From Fodinicurvata sp. EGI_FJ10296 (GTDB lineage Bacteria; Pseudomonadota; Alphaproteobacteria; DSM-16000; Inquilinaceae): 64,000 bases of DNA. The stretch covers positions 418,536 to 482,535 of the forward strand of contig NZ_JBFCVL010000006.1 of assembly GCF_040712075.1 (NCBI RefSeq), written 5' to 3'. Shown in pieces: positions 1-8,895 of this stretch. Numbering within the stretch: position 1 is the first letter of the stretch; every line of letters starts with the position of its first letter. The position numbers and the translations under genes are program-made. The notes beneath the pieces were generated by a model, which did not search any database, had not been told where the DNA came from, and saw only the letters and a program-made list of their open reading frames with translations.

Positions 1-810
1 GGACGCGCCTATGGTATTCCGGTTGCCGGTACCATGGCACACAGTTTTGTGCAGGCTTTTCCATCCGAAATCGACGCGTTCCGCGCCATTTCGTCCGTCG
101 TCCCGGATATTGCCTTGCTGGTCGACACCTATGACACGATGGGTGGTGTCGAGACCGTCATTGCTCTGGCCAGGGAGCGGGGGCTGGATTTCAAAATCCG
201 GGCGATCAGGCTGGATTCCGGCGATCTGCTGGCATTGTCGCAACAGGCGCGCGGACGGTTGGATGCTGCCAGACTGGAAGGGGTGGCCATCGTCGCCAGC
301 GGCGGCATGAACGAATGGCAGATCGATCGTCTCTTGATGGGCGGCGCTCCGATCGATGCTTTCGGTGTCGGGACGGATATGATCGTCTCGACCGACGCCC
401 CGTCTCTGGACATCGCTTACAAGCTGACAGACTACGAGGGACGGGGCCGGCTGAAGATGTCGGCCGGCAAAGAGACCTTGCCGGGGCCCAAGCAGGTATT
501 CAGGCGCTTCTCGAACGGGATCGCCGTCGGTGACACGATTGCCCTGGCAACCGAGGAGGGCGCCGGTCCGAACGATGCTGGCGACCCCTTGCTCAGGCCG
601 GTGATGACGGGCGGCCGGCGGACGGCGCATCTCGGGATGGAGCGCGAACCGATCAGCGACATACGGGCGCGGGCGCAAGCCCTGGTCGACACATTGCCGG
701 ACCGGCTGCGGCGCCTCGCGCCCGCGGATTCACCTTATCCCGTCGCCGTCAGCGCCGACCTGAAACGATATCAAGGCGAAATCCGCGATAGCATCCTGCA
801 CGGCCGATAG
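1..810 (+). CDS. pncB: Nicotinate phosphoribosyltransferase, C-terminal part
   Basis: The reading frame is open from base 1, so the start lies upstream of the window; 269 residues are seen. The enzyme makes nicotinate mononucleotide from nicotinate and PRPP, with ATP hydrolysis, in the NAD salvage pathway. The segment AGTMAHSFVQAFPSE carries the conserved AHS motif with the histidine that is phosphorylated in the family. It is followed by LVDTYDT, the IRLDSGDL phosphate-binding region and GVGTDM, all typical of NAPRTase. An APH-like gene follows after 16 bp on the same strand, and a PRPP synthetase gene lies just beyond on the opposite strand. That places the supply of the co-substrate next to its use. 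Family assignment is firm; that this is the only NAPRTase of the cell cannot be judged. Confidence 0.92.
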   Translation, partial: GRAYGIPVAGTMAHSFVQAFPSEIDAFRAISSVVPDIALLVDTYDTMGGVETVIALARERGLDFKIRAIRLDSGDLLALSQQARGRLDAARLEGVAIVASGGMNEWQIDRLLMGGAPIDAFGVGTDMIVSTDAPSLDIAYKLTDYEGRGRLKMSAGKETLPGPKQVFRRFSNGIAVGDTIALATEEGAGPNDAGDPLLRPVMTGGRRTAHLGMEREPISDIRARAQALVDTLPDRLRRLAPADSPYPVAVSADLKRYQGEIRDSILHGR

Positions 811-826
811 TGCGGAGCCCCTGGTC

Positions 827-1960
827 ATGACCCAGTCGAGGACGAGCCGCCGCATCGATCCAACGGCGGAAAAGGTAAGCTTTCTCGGCAGTCCGACCGC
901 CTATCCGACGCCGACGCGCCGGGTCGAAACCCTCGAAACGACTATGTCCTGGGTGTTTCTGACCGATGACCGTGCCTTCAAGCTCAAGAAGCCCGTTCAG
1001 CACCGGCACCTCGACTTCAGCACCTTGGAGAAGCGCCGGTTTTTCTGTGAGGAAGAGGTGCGCCTCAACCGCCGGCTGGCGGCCGAAACCTATGTCCGGA
1101 CGCTTCCCCTTCGGCGGCTGTGCAGCGGTGGATTGACGTTGGGCGAGGAGAGTGTCGAAGGGACCGGGCGTGTGGTCGACTGGCTGGTCGAAATGAAGCG
1201 GCTGCCGCAATCGGATATGCTGGATGCGCGGATCCGCCAGGGGCGGCTCCAGGTTTCGGATGTCCGGTGCATCGCCACGCGCCTTTCCGATTTTTACATC
1301 CGTGCCCGGCGACCGGAAAACCGGGTGGACGGAACCTCTTATCTACGCTTCCTCGCCGCCGAGCAGGGCCTGAACCGATCTATCCTCATGCGGCGGGCGT
1401 TGGGATTGGCCAACATCGCCGCTGGCCCGCTCGCGGCGGTCGACAGGCTTTTCGACGCCTGTCAGAAAGAGATCGGCGACCGTATGGCAACGCATATGAT
1501 CGTCGAAGGGCACGGCGATCTCAGACCCGAGCACATCTGCCTCACCGACCCGCCCCAGATCATCGATTGTCTGGAATTCAACCGCGCCATGCGGATCATC
1601 GATCCATGCGACGAAATCACGTATCTGGGCATGGAGTGCGATATGTTGGGCGCATCCGGGGTTCGTGGGACTCTGGAGCGCATGATGGCGGCCGCTGAGC
1701 CGTCCGCCTCCGACCGCTCCGGTGCCGGCCCGTTTTCCGACCCGTCGCCCGCGCTGCTGGCGCTCTATGGCGGGTTCAGGGCACTTCTGAGAGCACGGCT
1801 GTGCATCGTGCATCTACTTTCGAAGCCCGTCCGGCACGCCGAACGGTGGCGGCCGCTGGCGATTGCCTATATCCGCCAGGCCGAGCGGGAGATCGATGTC
1901 GCGACTTCTTCGCGCGCGCCGGTCGCGCAGGATTTCGACGCCGGAAAGGGCGATGATTGA
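827..1960 (+). CDS. Aminoglycoside phosphotransferase-fold protein (COG2187-like)
   Basis: This 377-residue protein resembles the N-terminal kinase-like half of the family often labelled 'bifunctional aminoglycoside phosphotransferase/ATP-binding protein'. Around residues 40-75 it has WVFLTDDRAFKLKKPV followed by FCEEEVRLNRRLA, the family's lysine and glutamate region. Around residue 228 the catalytic-loop motif is GHGDLRPEHICL, and IIDCLEF follows as the metal-binding aspartate segment. The C-terminal P-loop kinase domain found in longer homologues is absent. It starts 16 bp after the nicotinate phosphoribosyltransferase gene and is probably co-transcribed. The substrate is unknown. Real antibiotic resistance is unlikely, since this family sits in stress islands of many proteobacteria. 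Confidence 0.8.
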   Translation: MTQSRTSRRIDPTAEKVSFLGSPTAYPTPTRRVETLETTMSWVFLTDDRAFKLKKPVQHRHLDFSTLEKRRFFCEEEVRLNRRLAAETYVRTLPLRRLCSGGLTLGEESVEGTGRVVDWLVEMKRLPQSDMLDARIRQGRLQVSDVRCIATRLSDFYIRARRPENRVDGTSYLRFLAAEQGLNRSILMRRALGLANIAAGPLAAVDRLFDACQKEIGDRMATHMIVEGHGDLRPEHICLTDPPQIIDCLEFNRAMRIIDPCDEITYLGMECDMLGASGVRGTLERMMAAAEPSASDRSGAGPFSDPSPALLALYGGFRALLRARLCIVHLLSKPVRHAERWRPLAIAYIRQAEREIDVATSSRAPVAQDFDAGKGDD

Positions 1961-1975
1961 TCGGCGAAGGCCGGT

Positions 1976-2956
1976 TCATTCCTCCATGCCCAGCAGGTCC
2001 GCGATTGACCCTCCGGAATGAAGTCGGGTGATGGCTTGCCCGATCAGGTCGCCGACACCGATGATATCGAGACGGGCGGCGGGGAAAGCGGTTTTCGCGC
2101 GCGCGGCGGCGGCCGTGCTGTCAGTGACGGCGATGCTGTCGATGGCGTCGGTCGAGAACAGCCGCACAGCCGCAGAGTCGAACATTCCGTGCGCTGCAAA
2201 TGCATGGACCGACGCCGCCCCGTGTTCGCGGCACGCTTCCGCGGCGCGCAGGATCGTGCCGCCGCTGACGATCATGTCATCGATGATGACGACGACCGTA
2301 CCCTCGACCGAGCCGGCGAACAGGTCGCCGGAGACGACGCCGCGACTGCGCCGCTTTTCCATCAATCCGAATCCGATCTTCATATCTGTGTCGGTTTCAA
2401 GCGACGCTTTCAGCAGTTGAGCGCGCTTGATGCCGCCGCCGTCGGGCGACAGGATCGTAACGGGCCGGCCATTTGCCAGTTGCCGGATCGTCGGGGTGAA
2501 CAGCCGCCTGGTATCCAGATGCACCGTCTCGCACCGGAAGGCGTTCTGAAACGCGGCAATGTTGTGTGCATCGACCGTGACGATCCGGTCGACGCCGACG
2601 GCTTCGAACAATTGCGCGACATAGCGGGTGGTCACCGGGTCTCGGGCCTTCGTTTGCCGGTCCTTGCGCCCATAGGCCAGACACGGGGTGACCGCCGTCA
2701 CTCGGGCTGCGCCGTGGTCGCGGCAGGCCGCCAGAAAGAACAGCAGCCTCACCAACCGGTCATTGACCGAGAATCGGGCGTCGCCGACAAGATCGTGAAG
2801 GACGAAAACGTCCTCGTCCCGCACGCTCGTCAAAGGGCGGGCCTTGTGTTCCCCACCTTCGAAGTCCCGCTCTTCGTGCGGCGCCGGGGCGTGTCCCAGC
2901 GCTGCGGCGATCGACGCGCCGAGTTCTTCCGCTCCGTTCAAGACGAAGAAACGCAT
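1976..2956 (-). CDS. prs: Ribose-phosphate pyrophosphokinase, divergent paralogue
   Basis: This 326-residue protein makes PRPP from ribose 5-phosphate and ATP. It shows CLAYGRKDRQTKARDPVT (ATP-binding region), SPDGGGIKRA, the flexible-loop basic residues in MEKRRSRG, and the PRPP-binding loop VVIIDDMIVSGGT. The segment that reads DLHAGQIQGFF in housekeeping enzymes is here VDAHNIAAFQNAF, so this belongs to a divergent branch. It lies 32 bp downstream of the GroEL-like gene on the same strand, almost certainly in one operon driven from upstream of groEL. Its position beside nicotinate phosphoribosyltransferase suggests a dedicated PRPP supply for NAD salvage; that role is inferred. Confidence 0.9.
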   Translation of the reverse strand: MRFFVLNGAEELGASIAAALGHAPAPHEERDFEGGEHKARPLTSVRDEDVFVLHDLVGDARFSVNDRLVRLLFFLAACRDHGAARVTAVTPCLAYGRKDRQTKARDPVTTRYVAQLFEAVGVDRIVTVDAHNIAAFQNAFRCETVHLDTRRLFTPTIRQLANGRPVTILSPDGGGIKRAQLLKASLETDTDMKIGFGLMEKRRSRGVVSGDLFAGSVEGTVVVIIDDMIVSGGTILRAAEACREHGAASVHAFAAHGMFDSAAVRLFSTDAIDSIAVTDSTAAAARAKTAFPAARLDIIGVGDLIGQAITRLHSGGSIADLLGMEE

Positions 2957-2988
2957 GGTCGTCCCTCCCGAAAGGCCGGCATGGCCGT

Positions 2989-4611
2989 CTAGAATTCCAT
3001 TTCCGGTGCCGGGGCGCGCTCCTTCGCCGGTTCGGGGATTTCGGTCATGGTGGCTTCGGTCAACAGCAGAACGCCCGCAACCGAAACGGCGTTCTCAAGG
3101 GCAATCCGGACGACTTTGGTCGGATCGATAATGCCGGCCTCGATCAGATCGACATAGGCATTGCGCGCGGCGTCGAATCCGAGATTGCCCTCGCCCTCCT
3201 GCATTCGGGCGAGGATGACGCCGCCGTCGACGGCCGAATTCTCGGCGATCTGGCGCACCGGCATTTCCAGGGCACGACGCAGGATGCGCACACCGGTGCG
3301 CTCGTCGCCCTCGCACGACTGTTCTTCATCGGCGACCGCCTTCATACATCGTATGGCCGCCAGCCCGCCGCCGGGAACGATGCCTTCCGCCACGGCGGCC
3401 TTGGTCGCGCTGATCGCGTCGTCCAGAGCTTCCTTCTTCGATTTCATTTCAGCTTCGGTGGGCGCGCCGACCCGGATCACGGCGATGCCGCCTGACAGTT
3501 TCGCCAGCCGTTCCTCGAGTTTTTCGCGATCGTAGTCGCTGGTCGTATCGGCGATTTCGCGCCGGATCCGGTCGGCCCGCGCGGCAATCGCCGCGGGATC
3601 GCCCCCGCCGCCGATGATGGTCGTGCTATCCTTGTCGATCACCACGCGTTTTGCCCGGCCCAGACGGTCGATGCCGACCGAATCCATCTTGATCCCGGCT
3701 TCCTCGGATATCACCTCCGCGCCGGTCAGAACGGCGATATCCTGAAGCATGGCCTTGCGTCGGTCGCCGAAGCCCGGCGCCTTGACGGCGCAATTGCGCA
3801 GAATGCCGCGGATCTCGTTGACCACCAGTGTCGCCAGGGCCTCGCCTTCGACGTCTTCGGCGATGACCAGAAGCGGCGACCCCGACTTCGCCACTTCCTC
3901 CAGCAGCCGGATCATATCGTGCAATGACGACAATTTGCGCTCGACGATCAGAACGAGGGCATCATCGAGAGTGGCCTCCACCTTTTCGGTGTCGGTGGCG
4001 AAGTAGGGCGAGATGAAGCCGCGATCGAACTGCATGCCCTCGACGATTTCGAGCACCGTTTCGGTAGTTTTCGACTCTTCGACCGTGATCACGCCCTCAT
4101 CGCCGACTTTCTCCATCGCCTCGCCGATCAGCGCGCCGATTTCCGGGTCGTTATGGGCGGAGATCGTGGCGATCTGTTCTTTTTCCCGGCGCGTTCCGAC
4201 CGGTCTGGACATGGACTGCAATGCCGTAATGGCGCGCTTGGCCCCGCGATCCAGGCCGCGCTTGATCTCGATCGCACTGGCACCGGCGACGACGTTGCGA
4301 ACGCCATCCGACAGGATTGCATGGGCCAGGATGGTCGATGTGCTCGTCCCGTCGCCGACCATGTCACCGGTTTTTTCCGCGGCCTGACGCAGCATCCGCG
4401 CGCCGAGATTCTCCTCGGGGTCCTTGAGGTCGAATTCCTTGGCAATCGTGACGCCGTCGTTGCAAACGATCGGCGCCCCCCATTTGCGTTCGATCAGGAC
4501 CGATTTCGACCGCGGCCCCAGCGTAATTCGGACCGCATCGGCCAATTGCGCGGCGCCGCGGAGAATCTTCTCCCGCGCCGCGGACCGGAACATCACCTGC
4601 TTGTGTGGCAT
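2989..4611 (-). CDS. groEL: Chaperonin GroEL paralogue
   Basis: This 540-residue protein is full length for a GroEL subunit. [28 protein letters not shown] and [11 protein letters not shown] match the equatorial nucleotide-binding segments. EGIVPGGG with the preceding [11 protein letters not shown] carries the ATPase aspartate. The start ATG at 4611 is chosen because GGAGGGGAAG precedes it at good spacing; an ATG or GTG upstream would add 15 unlikely residues. It differs from housekeeping GroEL in having DGTSTS for DGTTTA and an acidic PEMEF tail in place of the Gly-Gly-Met repeats. No groES lies beside it. A perfect FNR/FixK box lies upstream and no CIRCE element was seen. It is probably an accessory chaperonin used under oxygen limitation. 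Confidence 0.92.
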   Translation of the reverse strand: MPHKQVMFRSAAREKILRGAAQLADAVRITLGPRSKSVLIERKWGAPIVCNDGVTIAKEFDLKDPEENLGARMLRQAAEKTGDMVGDGTSTSTILAHAILSDGVRNVVAGASAIEIKRGLDRGAKRAITALQSMSRPVGTRREKEQIATISAHNDPEIGALIGEAMEKVGDEGVITVEESKTTETVLEIVEGMQFDRGFISPYFATDTEKVEATLDDALVLIVERKLSSLHDMIRLLEEVAKSGSPLLVIAEDVEGEALATLVVNEIRGILRNCAVKAPGFGDRRKAMLQDIAVLTGAEVISEEAGIKMDSVGIDRLGRAKRVVIDKDSTTIIGGGGDPAAIAARADRIRREIADTTSDYDREKLEERLAKLSGGIAVIRVGAPTEAEMKSKKEALDDAISATKAAVAEGIVPGGGLAAIRCMKAVADEEQSCEGDERTGVRILRRALEMPVRQIAENSAVDGGVILARMQEGEGNLGFDAARNAYVDLIEAGIIDPTKVVRIALENAVSVAGVLLLTEATMTEIPEPAKERAPAPEMEF

Positions 4612-4689
4612 GGCTGCACTTCCCCTCCGCACCCGACATCTGCGCACCCCCACCACCGGTGAGTCTGCAGCGGCATACGGTGATCGGCA

Positions 4690-4703
4690 TTGATACGGAT
4701 CAA
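4690..4703. promoter_or_regulatory. FNR/FixK/Anr-type operator
   Basis: The sequence TTGATACGGATCAA is an exact match to the TTGAT-N4-ATCAA consensus of FNR/FixK regulators, and the palindrome extends to six bases per arm. Its centre is about 86 bp upstream of the groEL-like start, which fits a class II activator site at -41.5 with a 5' leader of about 45 nt. The site lies between groEL and the end of uvrC, so groEL-prs is the only plausible target. Regulation by oxygen is inferred from the motif. Confidence 0.7.
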
Positions 4704-4759
4704 TTCAGAGCGGCCATGCGCCCTTGAGTCGGCGACCGGGACAACGCGGCCGGTCGTCA

Positions 4760-6874
4760 CTATTTCGATTGGAAATGATCGTAGAGTCGCTTGGCGACCG
4801 CTTTGCTGATGCCCTCGACCGCTTCCAGATCGGCCAGTCCGGCTTTGGTCACTGCCCGCCCCGATCCGAAATGCATCAGCAGCGCCTTTTTGCGCCGGGG
4901 CCCGATGCCGGGCACGTCGTCGATCGGTGACGCGCCGATGCGTCCGGCGCGTTTGGCGCGATGTGTGCCGATGGCGAATCGGTGCGCTTCGTCCCGCAGC
5001 CGTTGCAGGAAATAAAGAACCGGGTCCTTGATATCCAGCGACAGCTCGCGTCCATCCCGAAGGAAAAACCGCTCGCGTCCGGCGTTGCGATCCGGCCCTT
5101 TTGCGACCGCCACGATCGCCACGTCCTCAATCCCGAGATCGGCAAGAACCTCCATGACGGCCGACAACTGGCCTTTGCCGCCATCGATCAGCAGCAGGTC
5201 GGGCCACGTTCCCTCTGTCCGCTCGGGATCTTCCTTTAGCGCCCGGGTGAAACGGCGGGTCAGGACTTCCCTCATCATCGCGAAATCATCGCCGGCGGCT
5301 TCCGCCGACTTGATGGTGAACTTGCGGTAGGCGTTCTTCTGAAAACCGTCGGGGCCGGCGACGATCATTGCGCCCACGGCATCGGTTCCCGAAATATGCG
5401 AGTTGTCGTACACCTCGACGCGCTCGGGCCGTTGCCCCAGATCGAACGCCTCGGCCAGACCGTCCAGAAGGCGGGCCTGGGTTGCGCTTTCGGCAAGCCG
5501 GCGTCCCATGGCTTCGCGGGCATTGTCCTGCGCATGATCGATGAGGCGCTTCTTCTCGCCGCGCCTGGGCACCGAAACCTGCACCTTGATACCGGATTTC
5601 ACGCCCAGCGCTTCGCCCAGCAGTCCGGATTCGGCAATCGCGTGGCTGAGCAGTATCAGTGGTGGCGCCGGTTTGGCGTCGTAGAACTGGGCGAGAAACG
5701 CGCCGAGGACATCGGCGGTTTCAAGCACGCGGTCGTGGCTCGGGAAATAGGCCCGGGAGCCGTAATTGCGGCCGCCACGGAAAAAATAGACCTGGATGCA
5801 GGTTTGACCGCCATCCTGATGTGCGGCGAAGACGTCGGCGTCGCCAAGCCCCGAGACGTTGATGTCCTGGTGCGCCTGGATGGCGGCCAGCGCCCGGATC
5901 CGATCCCGGTATCGCGCAGCCGACTCGAATTCCATGGCGTCCGAGGCTTCTTGCATGCGCTTCTTGAACGAGCCGATCACGGCGTCGCTTTCGCCCTTCA
6001 GGAAGGCGACGGCATCGGAGACCTGCCGGCCATAGGCCTCGTCGTCGACGAAGCCGACGCAGGGCGCCGTACAGCGCTTGATCTGGTATTGAAGGCAGGG
6101 GCGCGTGCGATTGCTGAAGACGGCGTCGGAGCAATTGCGCAGCAGAAACGCGCGCTGAAGCACCGTGATCGTCCTGTTCACGGCGCCGGCCGAAGCAAAC
6201 GGTCCGAAATATTGTCCCTTCCGGCTTTCGGCGCCGCGATGCTTCGTAATCTGCGGAAATCTGTGATCGCCCGTGATCAGGATCTGCGGGAACGTCTTGT
6301 CGTCACGCAGCAACACATTGTAGCGGGGCCGCAGGCGCTTGATCAGGTTGGCTTCCAGCAACAGGGCTTCGACGTCGGATCGCGTGACGACGAATTCCAT
6401 CTGTTGCGTTTCTGCAATCATGCGCAGAAGGCGGGCAGGGTGCTTGCCGGTCTGGGTATATGAGGTTACGCGCCGCTTCAGATCGCGGGCCTTGCCCACA
6501 TACAAGGCGTCGCCTTTGGCGTCGAGCATACGGTAAACACCGGCCGAATGCGGCAGGGTCTTCAGATACCCGGCAATGATCGACACGCCTGAAGCGATAT
6601 CCGCAGCCGTGACCCGGCGGCGTCTGGCGCGGCCCGCTTCGGAATCCGTCTCGGCTTCATCCATGGCCCCGTCCACAGCCCCGCCGCGACGGTCGTCGAC
6701 GGAGGTGTGGTCGAGCGAACCAAGGTTCGTTGTGGCGTCGTTGGTGTCTTTGGCTTCGTCCATGTCCCGATATACCGCTGGTTCGGCGGCTCGCTCGTGC
6801 TGCATGCGGCTGGCGGTGGATTGCTCGCCACCCATATCGGCCGTTGCATCGCGGAATACAACAATCGGCGACAC
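4760..6874 (-). CDS. uvrC: Excinuclease ABC subunit C
   Basis: UvrC makes both incisions in nucleotide excision repair after UvrB loads at damage. A GIY-YIG nuclease domain lies near residues 107-190 ([20 protein letters not shown]). It is followed by a UVR motif ([20 protein letters not shown]), the RNase H-like endonuclease domain starting at [18 protein letters not shown], and helix-hairpin-helix motifs at the C-terminus. The first 90 residues are acidic and poor in motifs, and 6874 is a GTG without a clear ribosome-binding site. Downstream ATGs at 6835, 6805, 6763 or 6667 are possible starts. The partner uvrB lies 4.7 kb away on the same strand, separated by unrelated genes. Confidence 0.95.
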   Translation of the reverse strand: MSPIVVFRDATADMGGEQSTASRMQHERAAEPAVYRDMDEAKDTNDATTNLGSLDHTSVDDRRGGAVDGAMDEAETDSEAGRARRRRVTAADIASGVSIIAGYLKTLPHSAGVYRMLDAKGDALYVGKARDLKRRVTSYTQTGKHPARLLRMIAETQQMEFVVTRSDVEALLLEANLIKRLRPRYNVLLRDDKTFPQILITGDHRFPQITKHRGAESRKGQYFGPFASAGAVNRTITVLQRAFLLRNCSDAVFSNRTRPCLQYQIKRCTAPCVGFVDDEAYGRQVSDAVAFLKGESDAVIGSFKKRMQEASDAMEFESAARYRDRIRALAAIQAHQDINVSGLGDADVFAAHQDGGQTCIQVYFFRGGRNYGSRAYFPSHDRVLETADVLGAFLAQFYDAKPAPPLILLSHAIAESGLLGEALGVKSGIKVQVSVPRRGEKKRLIDHAQDNAREAMGRRLAESATQARLLDGLAEAFDLGQRPERVEVYDNSHISGTDAVGAMIVAGPDGFQKNAYRKFTIKSAEAAGDDFAMMREVLTRRFTRALKEDPERTEGTWPDLLLIDGGKGQLSAVMEVLADLGIEDVAIVAVAKGPDRNAGRERFFLRDGRELSLDIKDPVLYFLQRLRDEAHRFAIGTHRAKRAGRIGASPIDDVPGIGPRRKKALLMHFGSGRAVTKAGLADLEAVEGISKAVAKRLYDHFQSK

Positions 6875-7198
6875 CGGTCGAGAGACTCAGACGTCACTGT
6901 TGCTGTCCACGGTTCCTGTGGATAACTCTGTGGGCAGAACATGGGCAGTCTCTCCGGAACGGCGGGAATCAGCAACTATGGCCCGCTGCCTAAAAAATAG
7001 GCAGTTTTGTTAAGTATCTGATTTTCAATAACTGTCTGGATGTCAATGCCCTATGGCTCGGTGGATTGGGGCTATGACTTCCTTGACTCTGGTCGCCGGG
7101 GTCTGATTACCGTCCCTGTGAACAAATTCCGAAATATGGTCGCCGCTCTTTGCATCCCAAAGGCGTGACCTGCCGGTACCCGGCATTCTCCATCCGGG
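6875..7198. other. Intergenic region with a short hairpin
   Basis: No gene is supported here. A perfect 7-bp inverted repeat, CTGCCTA and TAGGCAG around a 5-nt A-rich loop, lies at 6987-7005 and is followed by TTTT on the + strand. It could act as a weak terminator or an operator, but no + strand gene ends before it. The minus-strand leader of uvrC starts from this region. Confidence 0.4.
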
Positions 7199-7678
7199 CT
7201 AATCCGTTCGGGGCAGGGCGCTGGCTTGCCAGTCGAGCGTTTGGCCAGTCGCCGATCTTATCTCGGTCAATGACTGCGCCAGGCCGACGATGATTCGTCC
7301 GTCATCGAATGATGGCTGTGGCGTTACTGAAGCTGCCAGCGCATCGGGAAGCCTGATCAGGACCGCGTTGACCCGGATCCGCGGCGCATTCTCCATGGCC
7401 AGACGGCCGATTCGTGACCGGAACTCGTCAAGATGGACCGGACGCCGCGACTGCGCCGCCAGCTCGGAAACAATGACCAGGTGCACCCGCGACTGGTCGC
7501 CCGCCTGTCTGAGGTCGGAGACCGCGCCCTCGGGCGTGTCGAGTATCCGAATGTTCAGCCGTGCTGTCCATTCGCCGCCGATGCACTGTATTGCCTGGGC
7601 GAGACAGTCTCGCCATTCCGGGGGAACCGCAAGCGCGACCTGCTCATGAACCCGATCGTTCAGTGTTGGGTTCGGCAT
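7199..7678 (-). CDS. Hypothetical protein
   Basis: This 159-residue protein was not recognised. The ATG at 7678 is preceded by AGAGG at about 9 nt (a GTG at 7681 would have still better spacing), and third-codon-position GC is high, as in neighbouring real genes. The middle contains VHLVIVSELAAQ and RVNAVLIRLPDALA, two hydrophobic strand-like stretches that suggest an alpha/beta fold. There is no signal peptide or membrane segment. It is divergent from the lipoprotein-Slam pair. An overlapping + strand frame at 7433-7897 has poorer composition and runs into the lipoprotein start, so it is taken as a shadow. Confidence 0.5.
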   Translation of the reverse strand: MPNPTLNDRVHEQVALAVPPEWRDCLAQAIQCIGGEWTARLNIRILDTPEGAVSDLRQAGDQSRVHLVIVSELAAQSRRPVHLDEFRSRIGRLAMENAPRIRVNAVLIRLPDALAASVTPQPSFDDGRIIVGLAQSLTEIRSATGQTLDWQASALPRTD

Positions 7679-7830
7679 CACGATTTGCCTCTGACCATGA
7701 TTTCGGATTCCGTCCTGCTTCAACTTGTTGCGGAGAAACGGCCAATCAACATAAAAATCATATGGTATTTAATTGATTATAGATCTATTGATGTGGGTGC
7801 TGGTGCCCAACCGAGTTGGCGGAAACTATC

Positions 7831-8874
7831 ATGCGTTCACAACCTTTGTTGCCTCTCATTGTCGCCGGCATCCTTCTGTCGTCCGGTTTCTTGTTGAGCG
7901 GGTGTGTCGGCGGTTCATCGTCAGGTAGCGGACCTTCAGCTTCCGGCGGGGGCGGGGCTTCCAACGATCAACAGGTGGATGACGAGTCACAGCCTGACTC
8001 CATCAGCGTCGGCTCGGTGCCAGGCGACCTTCGGGTTACGGACAATCTGATGGTTCCAAGCGGCGTTTACCTTCAAACCGAAGCGCGTTCGAGCCTCAGC
8101 GCCGGAATTCAGTCCAGCGCCGTCCGGCTTCGCTACAATGATGACGACACGGTCAGCGTTGTGCTCGATGGCGATACCCAAAGCTATGTCTATCGGTTTT
8201 CGCCCATTGATGGTGCCAGCGGCCGTGCTGCGGACGAAGATGCTGAGCCGGGGTTCTGGGAATCGCTCGGCCTGGCGGAGGACTTCGACCCGCAGAGCGT
8301 TCTGGAAGGCGACGACCGGGTTCATTTCGTAGGTGAGCATGCCGGCGGCGACAATCTCGTTTTCCTTGCTCAGGTTGCGCCGGACGACGCGTATTTCGTC
8401 ATGAGCGCGCTTGCCGATCTGGATATCGGCGACAGCGACCTCCGTCTCGACCGGCATGCGTTCTTCATCGTGGGTGAAGAAACGAACAACGCGGCCGGAA
8501 ATCTGTCCGGGGCCGCGCGCTATTCCGGCACTGCTTATGCCGTCAGAACCGAGGCGAACAACAGTGTCAGAGACACGCTGTCCGGAACGGCCAGCCTTGA
8601 GGCGAACTTCACAACCAACCGGGTCAGGATGGATATCGCGCTTCAGAGCAGCGTAGGTGACGATGCTTCATTCGCGGCAGAACCCTGGTCGGGTGAGGGC
8701 GTGAATATGGGCGGCAGTTCATTCTGGATGCAACTTCTGGGCGACGGTCTGAACCGAGGAGAAGCCAAGGGACGCTTCTATGGCCCCAACGCGGCGAACG
8801 CTGCGGGCGTATTCGAGGGTGAATATGGCGACAGCAGCCGTATCGATGGTGTTTTCGGAACGACGCGCCAGTAA
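7831..8874 (+). CDS. Surface lipoprotein with TbpB-like C-terminal barrel (Slam substrate)
   Basis: This 347-residue lipoprotein has a type II signal peptide ending in the lipobox LLSGC at residues 21-25, followed by a Gly/Ser/Asp-rich anchor linker. ATG at 7831 is preferred to the in-frame TTG at 7816 because GGCGGAAA precedes it. The C-terminal 110 residues (about 235-347) alternate strands of the kind GTASLEANFTTNRVRMDIAL, GEAKGRFYGPNAANAAGVFE and IDGVFGTTRQ. This is the signature of the eight-stranded barrel domain of transferrin-binding protein B and other Slam clients. The gene stops 21 bp before a Slam gene on the same strand. It is predicted to be flipped to the cell surface by that Slam. 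The ligand is unknown; the N-terminal half shows no recognised handle domain. Confidence 0.75.
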   Translation: MRSQPLLPLIVAGILLSSGFLLSGCVGGSSSGSGPSASGGGGASNDQQVDDESQPDSISVGSVPGDLRVTDNLMVPSGVYLQTEARSSLSAGIQSSAVRLRYNDDDTVSVVLDGDTQSYVYRFSPIDGASGRAADEDAEPGFWESLGLAEDFDPQSVLEGDDRVHFVGEHAGGDNLVFLAQVAPDDAYFVMSALADLDIGDSDLRLDRHAFFIVGEETNNAAGNLSGAARYSGTAYAVRTEANNSVRDTLSGTASLEANFTTNRVRMDIALQSSVGDDASFAAEPWSGEGVNMGGSSFWMQLLGDGLNRGEAKGRFYGPNAANAAGVFEGEYGDSSRIDGVFGTTRQ

Positions 8875-8895
8875 GTTGGGCCGCCAATCGATCTC

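Noticed and set aside
827..1960. Aminoglycoside resistance gene
   Set aside because: The protein has the APH fold but belongs to a broad COG2187-like family next to NAD salvage genes, not to known resistance enzymes.
6987..7005. Hairpin CTGCCTA/TAGGCAG followed by TTTT as a terminator
   Set aside because: No + strand gene ends before it, and the minus strand lacks a T tract; kept only as a note in the intergenic entry.
7433..7897. A 154-codon + strand frame overlapping the unknown gene and the lipoprotein start
   Set aside because: Its base composition is unlike neighbouring genes and it would overlap the lipoprotein signal peptide in another frame.
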